64,000 nucleotides of DNA from Sulfitobacter indolifex (GTDB lineage Bacteria > Pseudomonadota > Alphaproteobacteria > Rhodobacterales > Rhodobacteraceae), in NCBI RefSeq assembly GCF_022788655.1, contig NZ_CP084952.1:12501-76500 (forward strand), read 5' to 3'. Positions 27,646 through 36,566 of this stretch are shown here, piece by piece; within the stretch, counting starts at the first letter, position 1, and each line of letters begins with the position of its first letter. The notes beneath the pieces are model-generated. The model was not told where the DNA came from and did not search any database. It saw only the letters and a program-made list of their open reading frames with translations. The position numbers and the translations under genes are program-made.

Positions 27646-29251
27646 GGGGGTGCGGACAAAAAGTTGGACTGTTTTCACGGCATAAGGCCGAGGCTTTTAC
27701 GGTACTCGATTGGGCTTTTGCCACCAAGGGACATCTTGATGCGCGTTTCGTTATACCAACGGATGTAGGCGTCAACCTCGTCGATAAACTGGGCCACGGT
27801 GAAGGCTCGCCAATCGCGAGGATAGAAGAACTCAGTCTTCAGGCGTCCGAAGAAGCCTTCACATGCGGCATTGTCTTGCGAGCTCGCCTTTCGTGACATC
27901 GAGCGAACGAGCTTCGCTGCGTCGATACGTTCCAGCCAGCCAGGCCAGCGATAGTGGCCTCCGCCGTCGCTGTGGACGATGGGCCGCGCTTCGCTGTCAG
28001 CGATGGTCTCTACTGCTGCATCAAGCATGGTATTTACGAGGTCGGCATCCGGTCTGGTCCCTATGGTCCAACTTATGACGAGGCCGTCGAAGCAATCAAT
28101 GATCGGGGAAAGATAGACTTTACCTGCTCGGATGTGGAACTCAGTGATATCGGTTAGCCATTTCTCATTTGGCGCTGCCGCCTGGAATTCCCGGTTGATG
28201 ATATTCTCCGGTGCAGGGCTAATCTCTCCCAGATATGAGCTGTACCGCCGCCGCTTCGGCTTTGGGACGATCAGAGCTTCCTGTTTCATCAGGCGCCGCA
28301 CCACTTTTTCGGAGATCGAGATGGATTCCCGCGTCATATATGCTTTGAGGCGACGGTACCCGTAGCAGCGATGGTTGCTTTCGAAAGCTTCCTTCATGGC
28401 GTATCGAATGGGAAGATACTTATCTTCCAGATTCATGCGAGCGCGGTGGTAAAAGTAAGAGCTGCGCGCGAGACCGAGCCGAGCCAACAGCGCTGGTGTC
28501 TTATACCGGTTTTTTAGGGCGACGATAAGCATGGTCTTTTCCCGATTGCTCAGGCTCCGCAGATCGCCGCCAAGTTCCTTTTTTATCATTTCACTCGCAG
28601 TCTTGAGCAAATCATGCTCAATCTGTAGTTCGCGGATGTCGCGCTGCAGGGCTTCACGCTGACGCTCCAACTCTTCAAGCTCTGGGTGAAGGGCGCTCTT
28701 CTTGCGTTTCATCATGGCAGGAGCCTCCGGGCCAAGGATCTGAGTTTTCCAAGCATAGAGCGTCGGCCGACTAACTCCGAACTTTTCGGCCAGGGCCAGG
28801 GCACTTTCTTGACGACTATATAGCCCGACCACAGCAGCCTGCTTCACGGCGTCAGAGTGATTTCCTGGACCATATGTCGCATTGGAGACCGTCTTCGTGT
28901 CAGGAAAGGTCTCGCGCACCCAAGCAGTCAGGGTGGCTCGGCCAGGATAGCCTAAAGCGCGCAGCGTCCATGAGATGCAGCGGCCATGGGTAGCATAATG
29001 CTCTAACGCGACCTGCTTCTGTGCCGTCGAAAACTTAGGCGTGCGCGGCACCGATCGTATCGGCAAGTCCTGCAGACGTTGGTATTCTCGATGCCACCCT
29101 TTCAGGGCGTTCTTCGTTGGATACCCCAACTCACGGATGGTGGCCTGCACGCGCTTGCCGAGCTTGATATAAAGCTTAACCGCGCGCAGTCGTTCTTCGT
29201 AGCTGTACATGGACTATCTCCACAATAGTCCAACTTTTCGTCCGCACCCCC
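27646..29251 (-). mobile_element. IS3-family insertion sequence inserted in the IS21 left end
   Basis: 1606 bp bounded by inverted repeats GGGGGTGCGGAC-AAAAGTTGGACT with two mismatches across about 28 bp. The flanking GGC (27643-27645 and 29252-29254) is a 3-bp target duplication, normal for IS3. The insertion lies immediately after the IS21 terminal repeat. Confidence 0.9.
27675..29210 (-). CDS. IS3-family transposase, single-frame
   Basis: 511 residues. N-terminal helix-turn-helix segments (1-60, 115-165) recognise the ends; a coiled coil (about 170-220, ELEELERQREALQRD) is the usual leucine-zipper part of OrfA. The catalytic domain contains WLTDITEF, VHSDGGGHY and the QDNAACEGFFGRLK block, giving the D-D-E triad. 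Most IS3 elements encode two frames joined by -1 frameshifting; here both parts are in one uninterrupted frame. Intact, so the element may be active. Confidence 0.93.
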   Translation of the reverse strand: MYSYEERLRAVKLYIKLGKRVQATIRELGYPTKNALKGWHREYQRLQDLPIRSVPRTPKFSTAQKQVALEHYATHGRCISWTLRALGYPGRATLTAWVRETFPDTKTVSNATYGPGNHSDAVKQAAVVGLYSRQESALALAEKFGVSRPTLYAWKTQILGPEAPAMMKRKKSALHPELEELERQREALQRDIRELQIEHDLLKTASEMIKKELGGDLRSLSNREKTMLIVALKNRYKTPALLARLGLARSSYFYHRARMNLEDKYLPIRYAMKEAFESNHRCYGYRRLKAYMTRESISISEKVVRRLMKQEALIVPKPKRRRYSSYLGEISPAPENIINREFQAAAPNEKWLTDITEFHIRAGKVYLSPIIDCFDGLVISWTIGTRPDADLVNTMLDAAVETIADSEARPIVHSDGGGHYRWPGWLERIDAAKLVRSMSRKASSQDNAACEGFFGRLKTEFFYPRDWRAFTVAQFIDEVDAYIRWYNETRIKMSLGGKSPIEYRKSLGLMP

Positions 29252-29298
29252 GGCATTTTCACCGAGACTTGACCCACCCAGTTGTTATGTTCTTTGCT

Positions 29299-30090
29299 TT
29301 ATGATGGCGTCAATACCGCTTTCTCCTTTCGTTTTTGTTTGGCTGTCGCCGAACTGGCCTTGAACCGGTAGCTGTCATTGCCGGTCTCGAGGATGTGGCA
29401 ACGATGTGTGAGGCGGTCGAGGAGCGCGGTGGTCATCTTTGCATCACCGAACACGCTTGCCCATTCGCTAAAGCTCAGGTTGGTTGTGATGACGACGCTG
29501 GTGCGCTCGTAGAGTTTACTCAAAAGGTGGAACAGCAACGCGCCACCCGAAGCGCTGAACGGTAGGTATCCCAGCTCATCCAAGATCACCAAATCGGCTT
29601 TCACCAGCACCTCGGCGATCTTTCCTGCCTTGCCTTGGGCCTTTTCCTGCTCCAACGCATTGACCAACTCGACCGTGGAGAAGAAGCGCACACGCTTGCG
29701 ATGATGCTCGATTGCTTGAATGCCGAGGGCGGTAGCGACATGCGATTTTCCCGTTCCAGGGCCTCCGATCAGCACTACATTCTCAGCCGCGTCCATGAAC
29801 TCGCATCGGTGAAGTTGGCGGACCAAAGCTTCACGGACTTCGCTGGCGCCAAAGTCGAAGCCAGAGATGTCTTTGTATGCCGGAAAGCGTGCTGCCTTCA
29901 TGTGGTAGGCAATGGAACGCACCTCACGTTCAGCAATCTCGGCCTTAAGCAGCTGCGACAATATGGGGATCGCGGCACCGAAAGCGGGCGATCCCTGCTC
30001 ATGCAGGTCCTGCACCGCCTGAGCCATGCCTGGCATCTTCAGGCTACGCATCATGATGACGATGGCAGCACCGGCGGGATCATGACGCAT
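29299..30090 (-). CDS. istB: IS21 helper ATPase IstB
   Basis: 263 residues from ATG 30090, an AAA+ protein. [15 protein letters not shown] is Walker A and [12 protein letters not shown] is Walker B with the typical IstB extension. It assembles on target DNA and directs the IstA transposase. The start overlaps the end of istA by 11 bp, as usual in this family; an in-frame start upstream at 30135 would give 15 extra residues. Confidence 0.93.
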   Translation of the reverse strand: MRHDPAGAAIVIMMRSLKMPGMAQAVQDLHEQGSPAFGAAIPILSQLLKAEIAEREVRSIAYHMKAARFPAYKDISGFDFGASEVREALVRQLHRCEFMDAAENVVLIGGPGTGKSHVATALGIQAIEHHRKRVRFFSTVELVNALEQEKAQGKAGKIAEVLVKADLVILDELGYLPFSASGGALLFHLLSKLYERTSVVITTNLSFSEWASVFGDAKMTTALLDRLTHRCHILETGNDSYRFKASSATAKQKRKEKAVLTPS

Positions 30091-31609
30091 GACGTGTTCC
30101 TCCGGTGGTGCGTAGCCCGTCATATCGTGCGACATTGGCCTCGGGCTCCTTATTCAAAGTAAGGGCCGCAGGCGGGGTCACATCGGGCTGGTCTATCGGT
30201 GCGCCATCCACCAGCCTGTGAAGTAGGTTCAAGACATGGGTTTTTGTTGGTACGCCCGCCTCCAGCGCCATTTCTACTGCGCAAAGCACGGCCTGTTCGT
30301 CATGGTGGAGCACCAAGGATAGGACGTCGACCATCTCGCGGTCACCACCTGGCCTACGCAACATATGATCCTGCAGCTTCCGGAACCCTTCTGGCATCTC
30401 AACGAAGGGCGCCCCGTTGCGCAGCGCGCCGGGTTTGCGTTGAACCACCGCCAAATAATGGTGCCAGTCATAAATAACCCGCCCTGGCTGACGGTGTGAG
30501 CGTTCAATAATGCGCTCATGTGTGCAGACTATGTGGCCTTCGGCGACGATGACCAGCCGTTCAGGATAGATGCGGAGACTGACAGGACGGTTCGCAAAGC
30601 TGGCAGGCACTGAGTAGCGATTACGGTCGAATGCTATCAGACAAGTGGGGGACACCCGCTTGCTCTGCTCGACAAAGCCGTCAAACATTGTGGGCAGTGG
30701 CATCAGCGCGGCCTTCTCGGCGTCCCAGACATCCGCAATGCTGCCAGGCAATCTGCCATGCGGTGTCTCGGCCCACAGAAGCTTGCAACGCTCCTCCAGC
30801 CATTCATTCAGCGCATTGAGGTTCGGAAAGGCGGGCATGAGTTGCCAAAGCCGATGGCGGGCGTCGCGCACATTCTTCTCAACCTGACCTTTCTCCCACC
30901 CTGCCGCGGGATTGCAGAACTCAGGGTCAAAAACATAATGGCTGGTCATCGCAAGGAACCGTGCGTTTACATCGCGCTTCTTGCCGACGACAATCCGGTC
31001 GACGGCTGTCTTCATGTTGTCATAGACGCCACGCCCCGGAACACCCTCAAACACTCGAAAGCCATGCCAGTGGGCATCGAACAGCATCTCATGCGTTTGC
31101 AGCCGATAGGCCCGCACCAGAAATGCGCGGCTGTGGGACAGCTTGATATGGGCGACCTGAAGCTTGAGGCGCTCGCCCCCGACATAGGCCCAGTCCTCAC
31201 TCCAATCGAATTGGAACGCCTCGCCCGGCTGAAAGACCAACGGCACGAAAACACCCAGGTCAGTCGTATGTTGAGCACGCTGTCGTTCGCCCTTCCAGTT
31301 CCGCACGAAGGCCGCGACACGCTCATATGAACCATCAAAACCGAGCTGAACCAGATCCGCATGCATCTGCTTGGCCGTTCGCCGTTCCTTGCGTGATTTA
31401 CGCTGCTCAGTCAGCAACCAGCCTGTCAGCTTATCAGCATAAGGGTCCAACTTGCTCGGTCGGTCCAAAATTTGGAACTCGGGTTCGACTATCCCTGTCC
31501 GCAAATACTTCTTGATCGTGTTCCGAGACACCCCTGTCCGGCGCGCAATCTCGCGGATGGGCATCTTGTCTCGCAGAGCCCACTTTCGAATAATCCTCAG
31601 AAATCCCAT
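30080..31609 (-). CDS. istA: IS21 transposase IstA
   Basis: 509 residues from ATG 31609. The N-terminal helix-turn-helix ([20 protein letters not shown]) binds the ends, the central domain includes [10 protein letters not shown] and [10 protein letters not shown] of the DDE-type catalytic core, and the C-terminal region is typical. A longer frame begins at 31669, but the ATG 31609 start ([16 protein letters not shown]) fits the family. Intact. Confidence 0.93.
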   Translation of the reverse strand: MGFLRIIRKWALRDKMPIREIARRTGVSRNTIKKYLRTGIVEPEFQILDRPSKLDPYADKLTGWLLTEQRKSRKERRTAKQMHADLVQLGFDGSYERVAAFVRNWKGERQRAQHTTDLGVFVPLVFQPGEAFQFDWSEDWAYVGGERLKLQVAHIKLSHSRAFLVRAYRLQTHEMLFDAHWHGFRVFEGVPGRGVYDNMKTAVDRIVVGKKRDVNARFLAMTSHYVFDPEFCNPAAGWEKGQVEKNVRDARHRLWQLMPAFPNLNALNEWLEERCKLLWAETPHGRLPGSIADVWDAEKAALMPLPTMFDGFVEQSKRVSPTCLIAFDRNRYSVPASFANRPVSLRIYPERLVIVAEGHIVCTHERIIERSHRQPGRVIYDWHHYLAVVQRKPGALRNGAPFVEMPEGFRKLQDHMLRRPGGDREMVDVLSLVLHHDEQAVLCAVEMALEAGVPTKTHVLNLLHRLVDGAPIDQPDVTPPAALTLNKEPEANVARYDGLRTTGGTRHAS

Positions 31610-31723
31610 GTCTAACACTCCAATAGCTCCCAGCTGATTCAAGCAGGGGCAAGGTTGCACATGGGTCAATTCTCAATGACAATTTTTGCAGTTGCCGGGT
31701 CAGTTCTCGGTGACAATCAACAG

Positions 31724-32290
31724 AGAGGGGGATGATTGAGACGAAATGTCCATTTGCGACCGGCTGAGAGGCAGATCTGGCTTCTGAAGAAGGTTTTCTG
31801 AAAAAATACCCATTAAAAACAACGGTGTAACGCTGTTACGGCTCCGTAACACTTTAAGTAACACCTGTAAGTGTCTGAAATATCTCTCATTTATATATAT
31901 ATTTATCTATCTGTAACAGAAATATAGAAAAAGTGTATATGCGAGACAGACAGGTCTATTGAACATTGTGCTCTATATAAAGACATATGCGGGCGTAATG
32001 CGTTACAAAGCTTAAGTGCCTGAAATAATTAAATATTTTTGTAACGGAGGGTATAAAGCGGCCATTTCAGCGGTCTCTCACAGAAATAAAACGTTTATTT
32101 TCAATGCCTTGTCGCATTACAGACTGTTTGGGACCCATGCGGTGCCCGTATGGTGCCTTCTGGTCTGCCCTTCGGTTTCCGAACCGGCGGTCAAGTGAGG
32201 GCATTCTTGGGTTATCCACATAAAGGGCGGGGCTCTTGGCTATGCAGGCCCATGAGGGTGCCCTAACTTCTGTTGTGAAGAGGAGATTTT
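31724..32290. repeat. AT-rich region with repeated GTAAC elements
   Basis: Seven GTAAC/GTTAC elements occur within about 220 bp, at 31827, 31835, 31846, 31858, 31913, 32002 and 32041. TAAGTG(T/C)CTGAAATA is directly repeated at 31868-31882 and 32013-32027. The stretch is unusually AT-rich (with TATATATATA near 31892) and ends with a DnaA box. This combination resembles a plasmid or phage origin or control region. No coding gene is supported here. Confidence 0.5.
32212..32220 (+). promoter_or_regulatory. Consensus DnaA box (TTATCCACA)
   Basis: Perfect 9-mer at the right edge of the AT-rich repeat region and 71 bp upstream of the hypothetical gene at 32291. Confidence 0.55.
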
Positions 32291-32902
32291 ATGCGCAGCA
32301 CAGCGATCCAGATTGCCCAAGCCATCAATGCCGACCCTTCGGTCTACATGCCAGCAGAGAGGCCTATGCCAAAGGGGGCGGCACGCCAGCATCAGCTGAG
32401 GGCTGGGGCGCGTTTTGACGTCGGCAGCTACATGATGGATTTTGGCCGTGCGGCGGCTCTGTATTATCAAAAAGACACTCGGGTAGGAGAGTCTGCGCGC
32501 TTGGCTAGGGCGGGGGATGCGCTGCTGGACTACCTCAAGTCCTACGCGGCTGAGGCGGACGAACCGCGCGACATCGGGTGGAAGGATCCGCGGCATGCTT
32601 GGTCCCGGTACCCGGTGGTGGCGGATGATACCAGAGCCCTAGCGCCTGTGCTGGCGCTGTTGGATATGCCAGGGGTGCGGTTTGTGTTCACGTCCCTTTA
32701 TCTGGGGACGGGCTTTGTCATGTCGTCCAAATTGGCGCGGCTGCTGTCACCAGAAGAGCCCTTCGTTATCCTCTCGTCGGACCGCCGAGGCTGCAATGTG
32801 ATCCAGAATGCGCTTGAGCAACTGGGGGGCAAGGGGGTCGATCTTGCGGCTTTCTTCAGGGAAATGGCGCAGCTGGCGGCGCTCGAGCAAAAGAGGGCTT
32901 AG
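32291..32902 (+). CDS. Hypothetical protein
   Basis: 203 residues with no recognised domain. A strong ribosome-binding site (AGAGGAG) stands just upstream of the ATG. The protein is soluble, with features such as RPMPKGAARQHQLRAG and a LSSDRRGCNVIQNALEQLGG segment near the C-terminus. It lies directly downstream of the AT-rich repeat region and DnaA box, so it may belong to a plasmid maintenance set. Function not assigned. Confidence 0.65.
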   Translation: MRSTAIQIAQAINADPSVYMPAERPMPKGAARQHQLRAGARFDVGSYMMDFGRAAALYYQKDTRVGESARLARAGDALLDYLKSYAAEADEPRDIGWKDPRHAWSRYPVVADDTRALAPVLALLDMPGVRFVFTSLYLGTGFVMSSKLARLLSPEEPFVILSSDRRGCNVIQNALEQLGGKGVDLAAFFREMAQLAALEQKRA

Positions 32903-33038
32903 GGGCCCTTCACCTCAAAGCGGTCTTTGGATGAGGAATGGGAGGGCGGAAGGCGGCACTTTAATGCCCTCCTTACCGCCAACTTCCGCCATAATTAGGG
33001 TGAACAATGAGCTCAGAAACACGCCATTGGAGCCAAAA

Positions 33039-33122
33039 ATGACACGTTACTGGAAAAGTGATTTCATCCTCATGATCGGGTATAGTTCAATTGCCGCAGT
33101 GCTCGTATTCGCCGCCCTATAA
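33039..33122 (+). CDS. Possible 27-residue membrane peptide
   Basis: MTRYWKSDFILMIGYSSIAA continues into a short hydrophobic end (VLVFAAL). It is a single predicted membrane helix with a basic N-terminus and TGGAG upstream. It could be a small membrane protein or chance. Confidence 0.25.
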   Translation: MTRYWKSDFILMIGYSSIAAVLVFAAL

Positions 33123-33206
33123 GCTTGGATGCGCGGACCGGCCACAGCGCGTTCAGGAACGCGAGACGCGGGTCTCGTCCGGCATACCCCCTAAAAGGCG
33201 GTCGTC

Positions 33207-33515
33207 ATGATCCGGCTTGGTAATTTCTGTTTTGGTTGGGCAAAACCTGAGCGTGAGCTTCGGTATCTCCCGGAACTGATCATTTGTCTCAATGAGAAAC
33301 AAGCACAGCGTATCCGTGGAACGCTCGCGCCGGACGCGCCTGTCCGCGTGGTGACCCCGCATATCTCTCAATTGAGAGGCAGGGTCTATGCGAAGGTCAC
33401 GGTTTTGCCGGGCGTTGATCTGGATCAGGACGTCGGCGGCTCCGGCAGTCTGCGCAGCATTCTCGAGCACCGACAGTTAATGTGGGGGGACCGGGCCATT
33501 CTGATTGTGCTGTGA
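33207..33515 (+). CDS. Hypothetical protein
   Basis: 102 residues, soluble, no recognised family. Composition and third-position bias look coding. Contains a WAKPERELRYLPELIICL segment and a C-terminal strand WGDRAILIVL. It follows the previous gene on the same strand in the accessory patch. Confidence 0.5.
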   Translation: MIRLGNFCFGWAKPERELRYLPELIICLNEKQAQRIRGTLAPDAPVRVVTPHISQLRGRVYAKVTVLPGVDLDQDVGGSGSLRSILEHRQLMWGDRAILIVL

Positions 33516-33627
33516 TCCAAGCCTCGGGAGTGTCGAGAGGGAAGGCCTGAAGGGCAAGGACCTTTGCGGTCTTTTGCCCGGACAGTGTAGTTTGGCGCCA
33601 TTCGCCATCCCCTCTCAGGAGGGGGAG

Positions 33628-33753
33628 ATGTCTACGTGTTTTGGATCTTGCAAAAAGGGAGCCATCCCTACAGGAAAAAGCTGCCGTTGCGAAAACGGGC
33701 TTAGCCTGACGACAATATTGGGGTGTCTACATACTGTGTGGATTTGCCGCTGA
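33628..33753 (+). CDS. Possible 41-residue cysteine-rich peptide
   Basis: Starts after a strong Shine-Dalgarno sequence (AGGAGGGGGAG, directly upstream of ATG). Six cysteines at residues 4, 8, 19, 21, 33 and 40; GKSCRCENG is in the centre. No export signal. A small metal-binding or disulfide protein is conceivable, but nothing confirms translation. Confidence 0.35.
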   Translation: MSTCFGSCKKGAIPTGKSCRCENGLSLTTILGCLHTVWICR

Positions 33754-33885
33754 GCCGTCTCACTTTTCAATTTGACAGTAAAGATCGTTCTTTAACCAAA
33801 GCCCAACAGATCCAGGTCCCTTACCAGAATCGCCCAACTTTGCTATGATCTGTGCCATTCAACAAATGGATGGGGGGAATTTCTG

Positions 33886-34560
33886 GTGAGATGTTTATTG
33901 GCTTTACCCTTTGTAGTGCTCGCCGGTTTGGAAGCTCAAGCTCAAGCCAGTTTCGATTGCAAACTTGCTGCAACGACCGTTGAAAAAACGATCTGCGCTG
34001 ACGCTGCACTCTCGAAACTCGACCGACAAATGGCAGACGCATTCAGGAACGCCCGCAGATCTGCTTCAAAAAGCAAAAGTGCTTCAATCCTTGCAGATCA
34101 GAGATCCTGGATCGGCCAGAGGAACTCTTGCAGTTCGGATCGCAGCTGTCTCTTGGCCTCCATGCAGAACCGCATTGCAGATCTAAATGCGCCGAGGTCA
34201 GTTCAAACCGCTGGATTGACCGGCCTGTATTGTAACGATACCGGCATTATGGGCCTGCAAGAGCAGGGACAAAATCTACGCTTTGACTTCTTGTTTTTCT
34301 CAGGAAATTTCGCTTGTGGCACGCAAACCCTTACCGCGCAGCGAAGCGGTAGTGGCTGGTCCTCATCATATAATGGTTGCCGGATGACCCTTATGAAAGA
34401 AGGCGGGTCGATGGTCGTGCGCAGTGATACCGTCGATACCTGCAAAGCTCTTTACTGCGGAGCTGGGGCGGCAATATCAGTATTTCGCATGCCGCTGACC
34501 GGCAAGATACCAGGAGTGACAAATCCGTTCACCGATACGGTTGGAGAGCGCCAATGCTGA
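33886..34560 (+). CDS. Secreted protein with LprI-like (DUF1311) N-terminal domain
   Basis: 224 residues with a GTG start preceded by TGGGGGGAAT. A signal peptide (about 1-21, ALPFVVLAGLEAQAQA) is followed by SFDCKLAATTVEKTICADAALSKLDRQM, the cysteine-paired LprI/DUF1311 motif shared with lysozyme inhibitors, and a C-terminal beta-rich domain (CNDTGIMGLQEQ) that I do not recognise. It probably acts in the periplasm. A truncated IS remnant begins at its stop codon. Confidence 0.75.
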   Translation: MRCLLALPFVVLAGLEAQAQASFDCKLAATTVEKTICADAALSKLDRQMADAFRNARRSASKSKSASILADQRSWIGQRNSCSSDRSCLLASMQNRIADLNAPRSVQTAGLTGLYCNDTGIMGLQEQGQNLRFDFLFFSGNFACGTQTLTAQRSGSGWSSSYNGCRMTLMKEGGSMVVRSDTVDTCKALYCGAGAAISVFRMPLTGKIPGVTNPFTDTVGERQC

Positions 34561-34749
34561 TCGAAGATGCCGCGTGCGCCTCCTCAGCACTACATTTAGG
34601 ACAAATGGCCACCCTTGGTTTTGGTCAACCGCTCCAAGGGCAGCATTCTGAGCTGTCAGGTCTTGCACTGATCGCATCAAAGGTCCCGCCTGATCAGGCG
34701 TGAGGCCCTGCAAGCGTCTGAGGATGCTTTCAAAGGTTTTCTGTTTCAT
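34560..34749 (-). pseudogene. IS1595-like transposase, N-terminal remnant
   Basis: Reading from ATG 34749 gives MKQKTFESILRRLQGLTPDQ, like the start of IS1595-family transposases. About 45 residues later the frame must shift to read the zinc-finger-type CPKC. The rest of the gene is missing. Frameshifted and truncated. Confidence 0.5.
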
Positions 34750-34845
34750 GGGGCCCCTGCCTTTTGCGTGCAGAGTCCATACTGGCCTTTTTCTCAGAAA
34801 CAGGATCAAACCAACACGCTAAGTAGACATCGATTTTGGAAAACC

Positions 34846-35823
34846 TTACTGCGCGAACGCTGCTGAGCGCAGCTTTGGTTCTGAAGCAACAAAGCTTTGT
34901 TTTTGCGGGCCCGTCACCCGGGCGATGGCCCGGTCGAAGGTTTTTTTGACGCGCTGTGTGGGGCTGGCATAGGGCTGAATGGGTTTGCCGACCGAAAGAG
35001 AAAATGCGATCTTGCCTTTGTGGCCAAACCGCAGGTCCATTTGCGTAATCTCGCGTTGGATGGCCTCTTCGACGGCCTCCCAGTTTGGAGGTTGCGCCGT
35101 GGTCATCACGCAAAGCAAGATCCCGCGGCCTTGGTGGGCCATCAGCAGCTGCGGGCAGTCAAGACTGCGGGCAATGATCTTCGTAGTGGCAACGATCGCT
35201 GTGCCCAGTTCTGCGGTGGAGCCATCGGCATAGAGCTGTGGGAAGGTATCGATTGTGGCTGCAAAAATATGACAGTCGTCCAGGCTGCTGCGAGACAGCT
35301 GGGAAAGATAGGCGCCGAGCGAAAAGGGCCCGATAAGCTGGGGGACATCTTTGATATGCAACGGCTGGTCTTCGTTGAACAAATGCACGCCTGGCAGTCC
35401 GATTTTTTGCAAGGCTCGGGCTGGGATCTGGGGGACGGCGTCAGACCTCTTCACCATCCGGTCTGCCACCCGCAGTCTCGATTTGAGATCGCCCAGCTCA
35501 AAGGGTTTTGTGACGTAGTCTGTCGCCCCGGCAACAAAGGCATGCCCCACGGAGAGGGCATCTGTCCTTCTTGTCAACATAAGGATGGGGGTGTCGAGAT
35601 GGTCTGGCAGGGATCGGATCTGGCGGCATAGGGTAATGCCGTCAATGTCCGGCATCTCGATATCGAGCAGCAGGCAATCAAAATGCGCAGCACCTGCTGA
35701 CAACAAATCCCAGGCCTCCAAGCTTGAGGATGACGTGGTGACTGTGATCTCTCGTAGGGGCTGCACTGTTGTCCGGATCAAATCTAGAATGATAGGATCG
35801 TCGTCGACAGCCAATATGTTCAT
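34846..35823 (-). CDS. Response regulator with non-canonical C-terminal domain
   Basis: 325 residues from ATG 35823. Residues 1-120 are a receiver domain: acidic D7-D9, phospho-acceptor D54 (LLLDIEMPD) and K106 (VTKPFE). The C-terminal half (about 140-310) has the size and strand pattern of a nucleotide-cyclase-like (GGDEF-type) fold, but I see no GGDEF/GGEEF motif, so it may bind or signal without catalysis. A longer frame to 35925 is less likely. It is divergent from the membrane gene at 35952 and next to a histidine kinase. Confidence 0.8.
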   Translation of the reverse strand: MNILAVDDDPIILDLIRTTVQPLREITVTTSSSSLEAWDLLSAGAAHFDCLLLDIEMPDIDGITLCRQIRSLPDHLDTPILMLTRRTDALSVGHAFVAGATDYVTKPFELGDLKSRLRVADRMVKRSDAVPQIPARALQKIGLPGVHLFNEDQPLHIKDVPQLIGPFSLGAYLSQLSRSSLDDCHIFAATIDTFPQLYADGSTAELGTAIVATTKIIARSLDCPQLLMAHQGRGILLCVMTTAQPPNWEAVEEAIQREITQMDLRFGHKGKIAFSLSVGKPIQPYASPTQRVKKTFDRAIARVTGPQKQSFVASEPKLRSAAFAQ

Positions 35824-35951
35824 TTGAAAAACCTCGGGTAATAAAACGTATTGAATATAAATCGCTCTCAATAGGCTAATGCAACCCTGAGGCGAAACTA
35901 TGGCAGGAGTCCGAATTTTGAACACTTCTTCTAAAACAGGACAGTAAGTCT

Positions 35952-36566
35952 GTGCACGCGATCTGGTATTGTATATTGGACAGCTGGCAGATTGGCCTCG
36001 GCGATCCAGGCTGGGGCGGGTGGTTGATTGTGGCGCTTTACATAAGTACGGGGCTGCTGTCCTGGCGGGTGGCCCTCAAGGCTGTCTTTCCAGCCCCTTC
36101 GCGGGGGCAAGAGCAGGCGTTCTGGGGGCTTTTTGGGCTGATCTTACTGCTCTTGGCGGTCAACAAACAATTGGACTTGCAGACCTTGCTGACTGATGCC
36201 GCCCGTTGCATGGCGCAGCTTCAAGGCTGGTATGAAACCCGGCGCCCTGTGCAGATCGGGTTCCTCCTGGGGGTATTCGTTCTGGTCCTGACCCTCTTTG
36301 CGGCGGTCTCTATCAGCCTGCGGGGCACGCTGCGGCGGAATGGACTGGCGCTCACCGGTCTGGTCTTTGTGCTGGGGTTCGTAGCAATGCGGGCGGCCGG
36401 GTTCCATCATATGGATCGGATGATCAATATGGCGTTCCATTCCGTTCGGGTGAACTGGATGTTGGAGATGACGGGGCCTCTATTGATCCTGATGGGCGGG
36501 GTCTTGCGCTTGCGCCAGTCGGCAAAGCCAGAGGAAGCCGAACCCAGAACGTGGTCTGCACATTGA
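35952..36566 (+). CDS. Integral membrane protein of unknown function
   Basis: 204 residues with a GTG start. About five hydrophobic segments (about 20-42, 57-70, 105-125, 133-150, 172-188). No recognised family. It is divergent from the response regulator and overlaps the histidine kinase tail-to-tail by 143 bp. The neighbourhood suggests a signalling or sensory membrane role. Confidence 0.65.
   Translation: MHAIWYCILDSWQIGLGDPGWGGWLIVALYISTGLLSWRVALKAVFPAPSRGQEQAFWGLFGLILLLLAVNKQLDLQTLLTDAARCMAQLQGWYETRRPVQIGFLLGVFVLVLTLFAAVSISLRGTLRRNGLALTGLVFVLGFVAMRAAGFHHMDRMINMAFHSVRVNWMLEMTGPLLILMGGVLRLRQSAKPEEAEPRTWSAH

Larger units (their letters stand above)
27616..31723 (-). mobile_element. IS21-family insertion sequence, interrupted by an IS3 element
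   Basis: Matching terminal inverted repeats of 30 bp lie at 27616-27645 and 31694-31723, including TGATTGTCACCGAGAACTGA. Inside are istA and istB. Inner repeats with the pattern TCACCGAGACTTGACCC are also present, as in IS21 relatives. With the IS3 insertion and its duplicated GGC removed, the element is about 2.5 kb, the usual size. No flanking target duplication is obvious. Confidence 0.9.

Noticed and set aside
27616..31723. CRISPR array or phage attachment repeats
   Set aside because: No regularly spaced direct repeats of the right length were seen anywhere in the window; the repeats here are insertion sequence ends.
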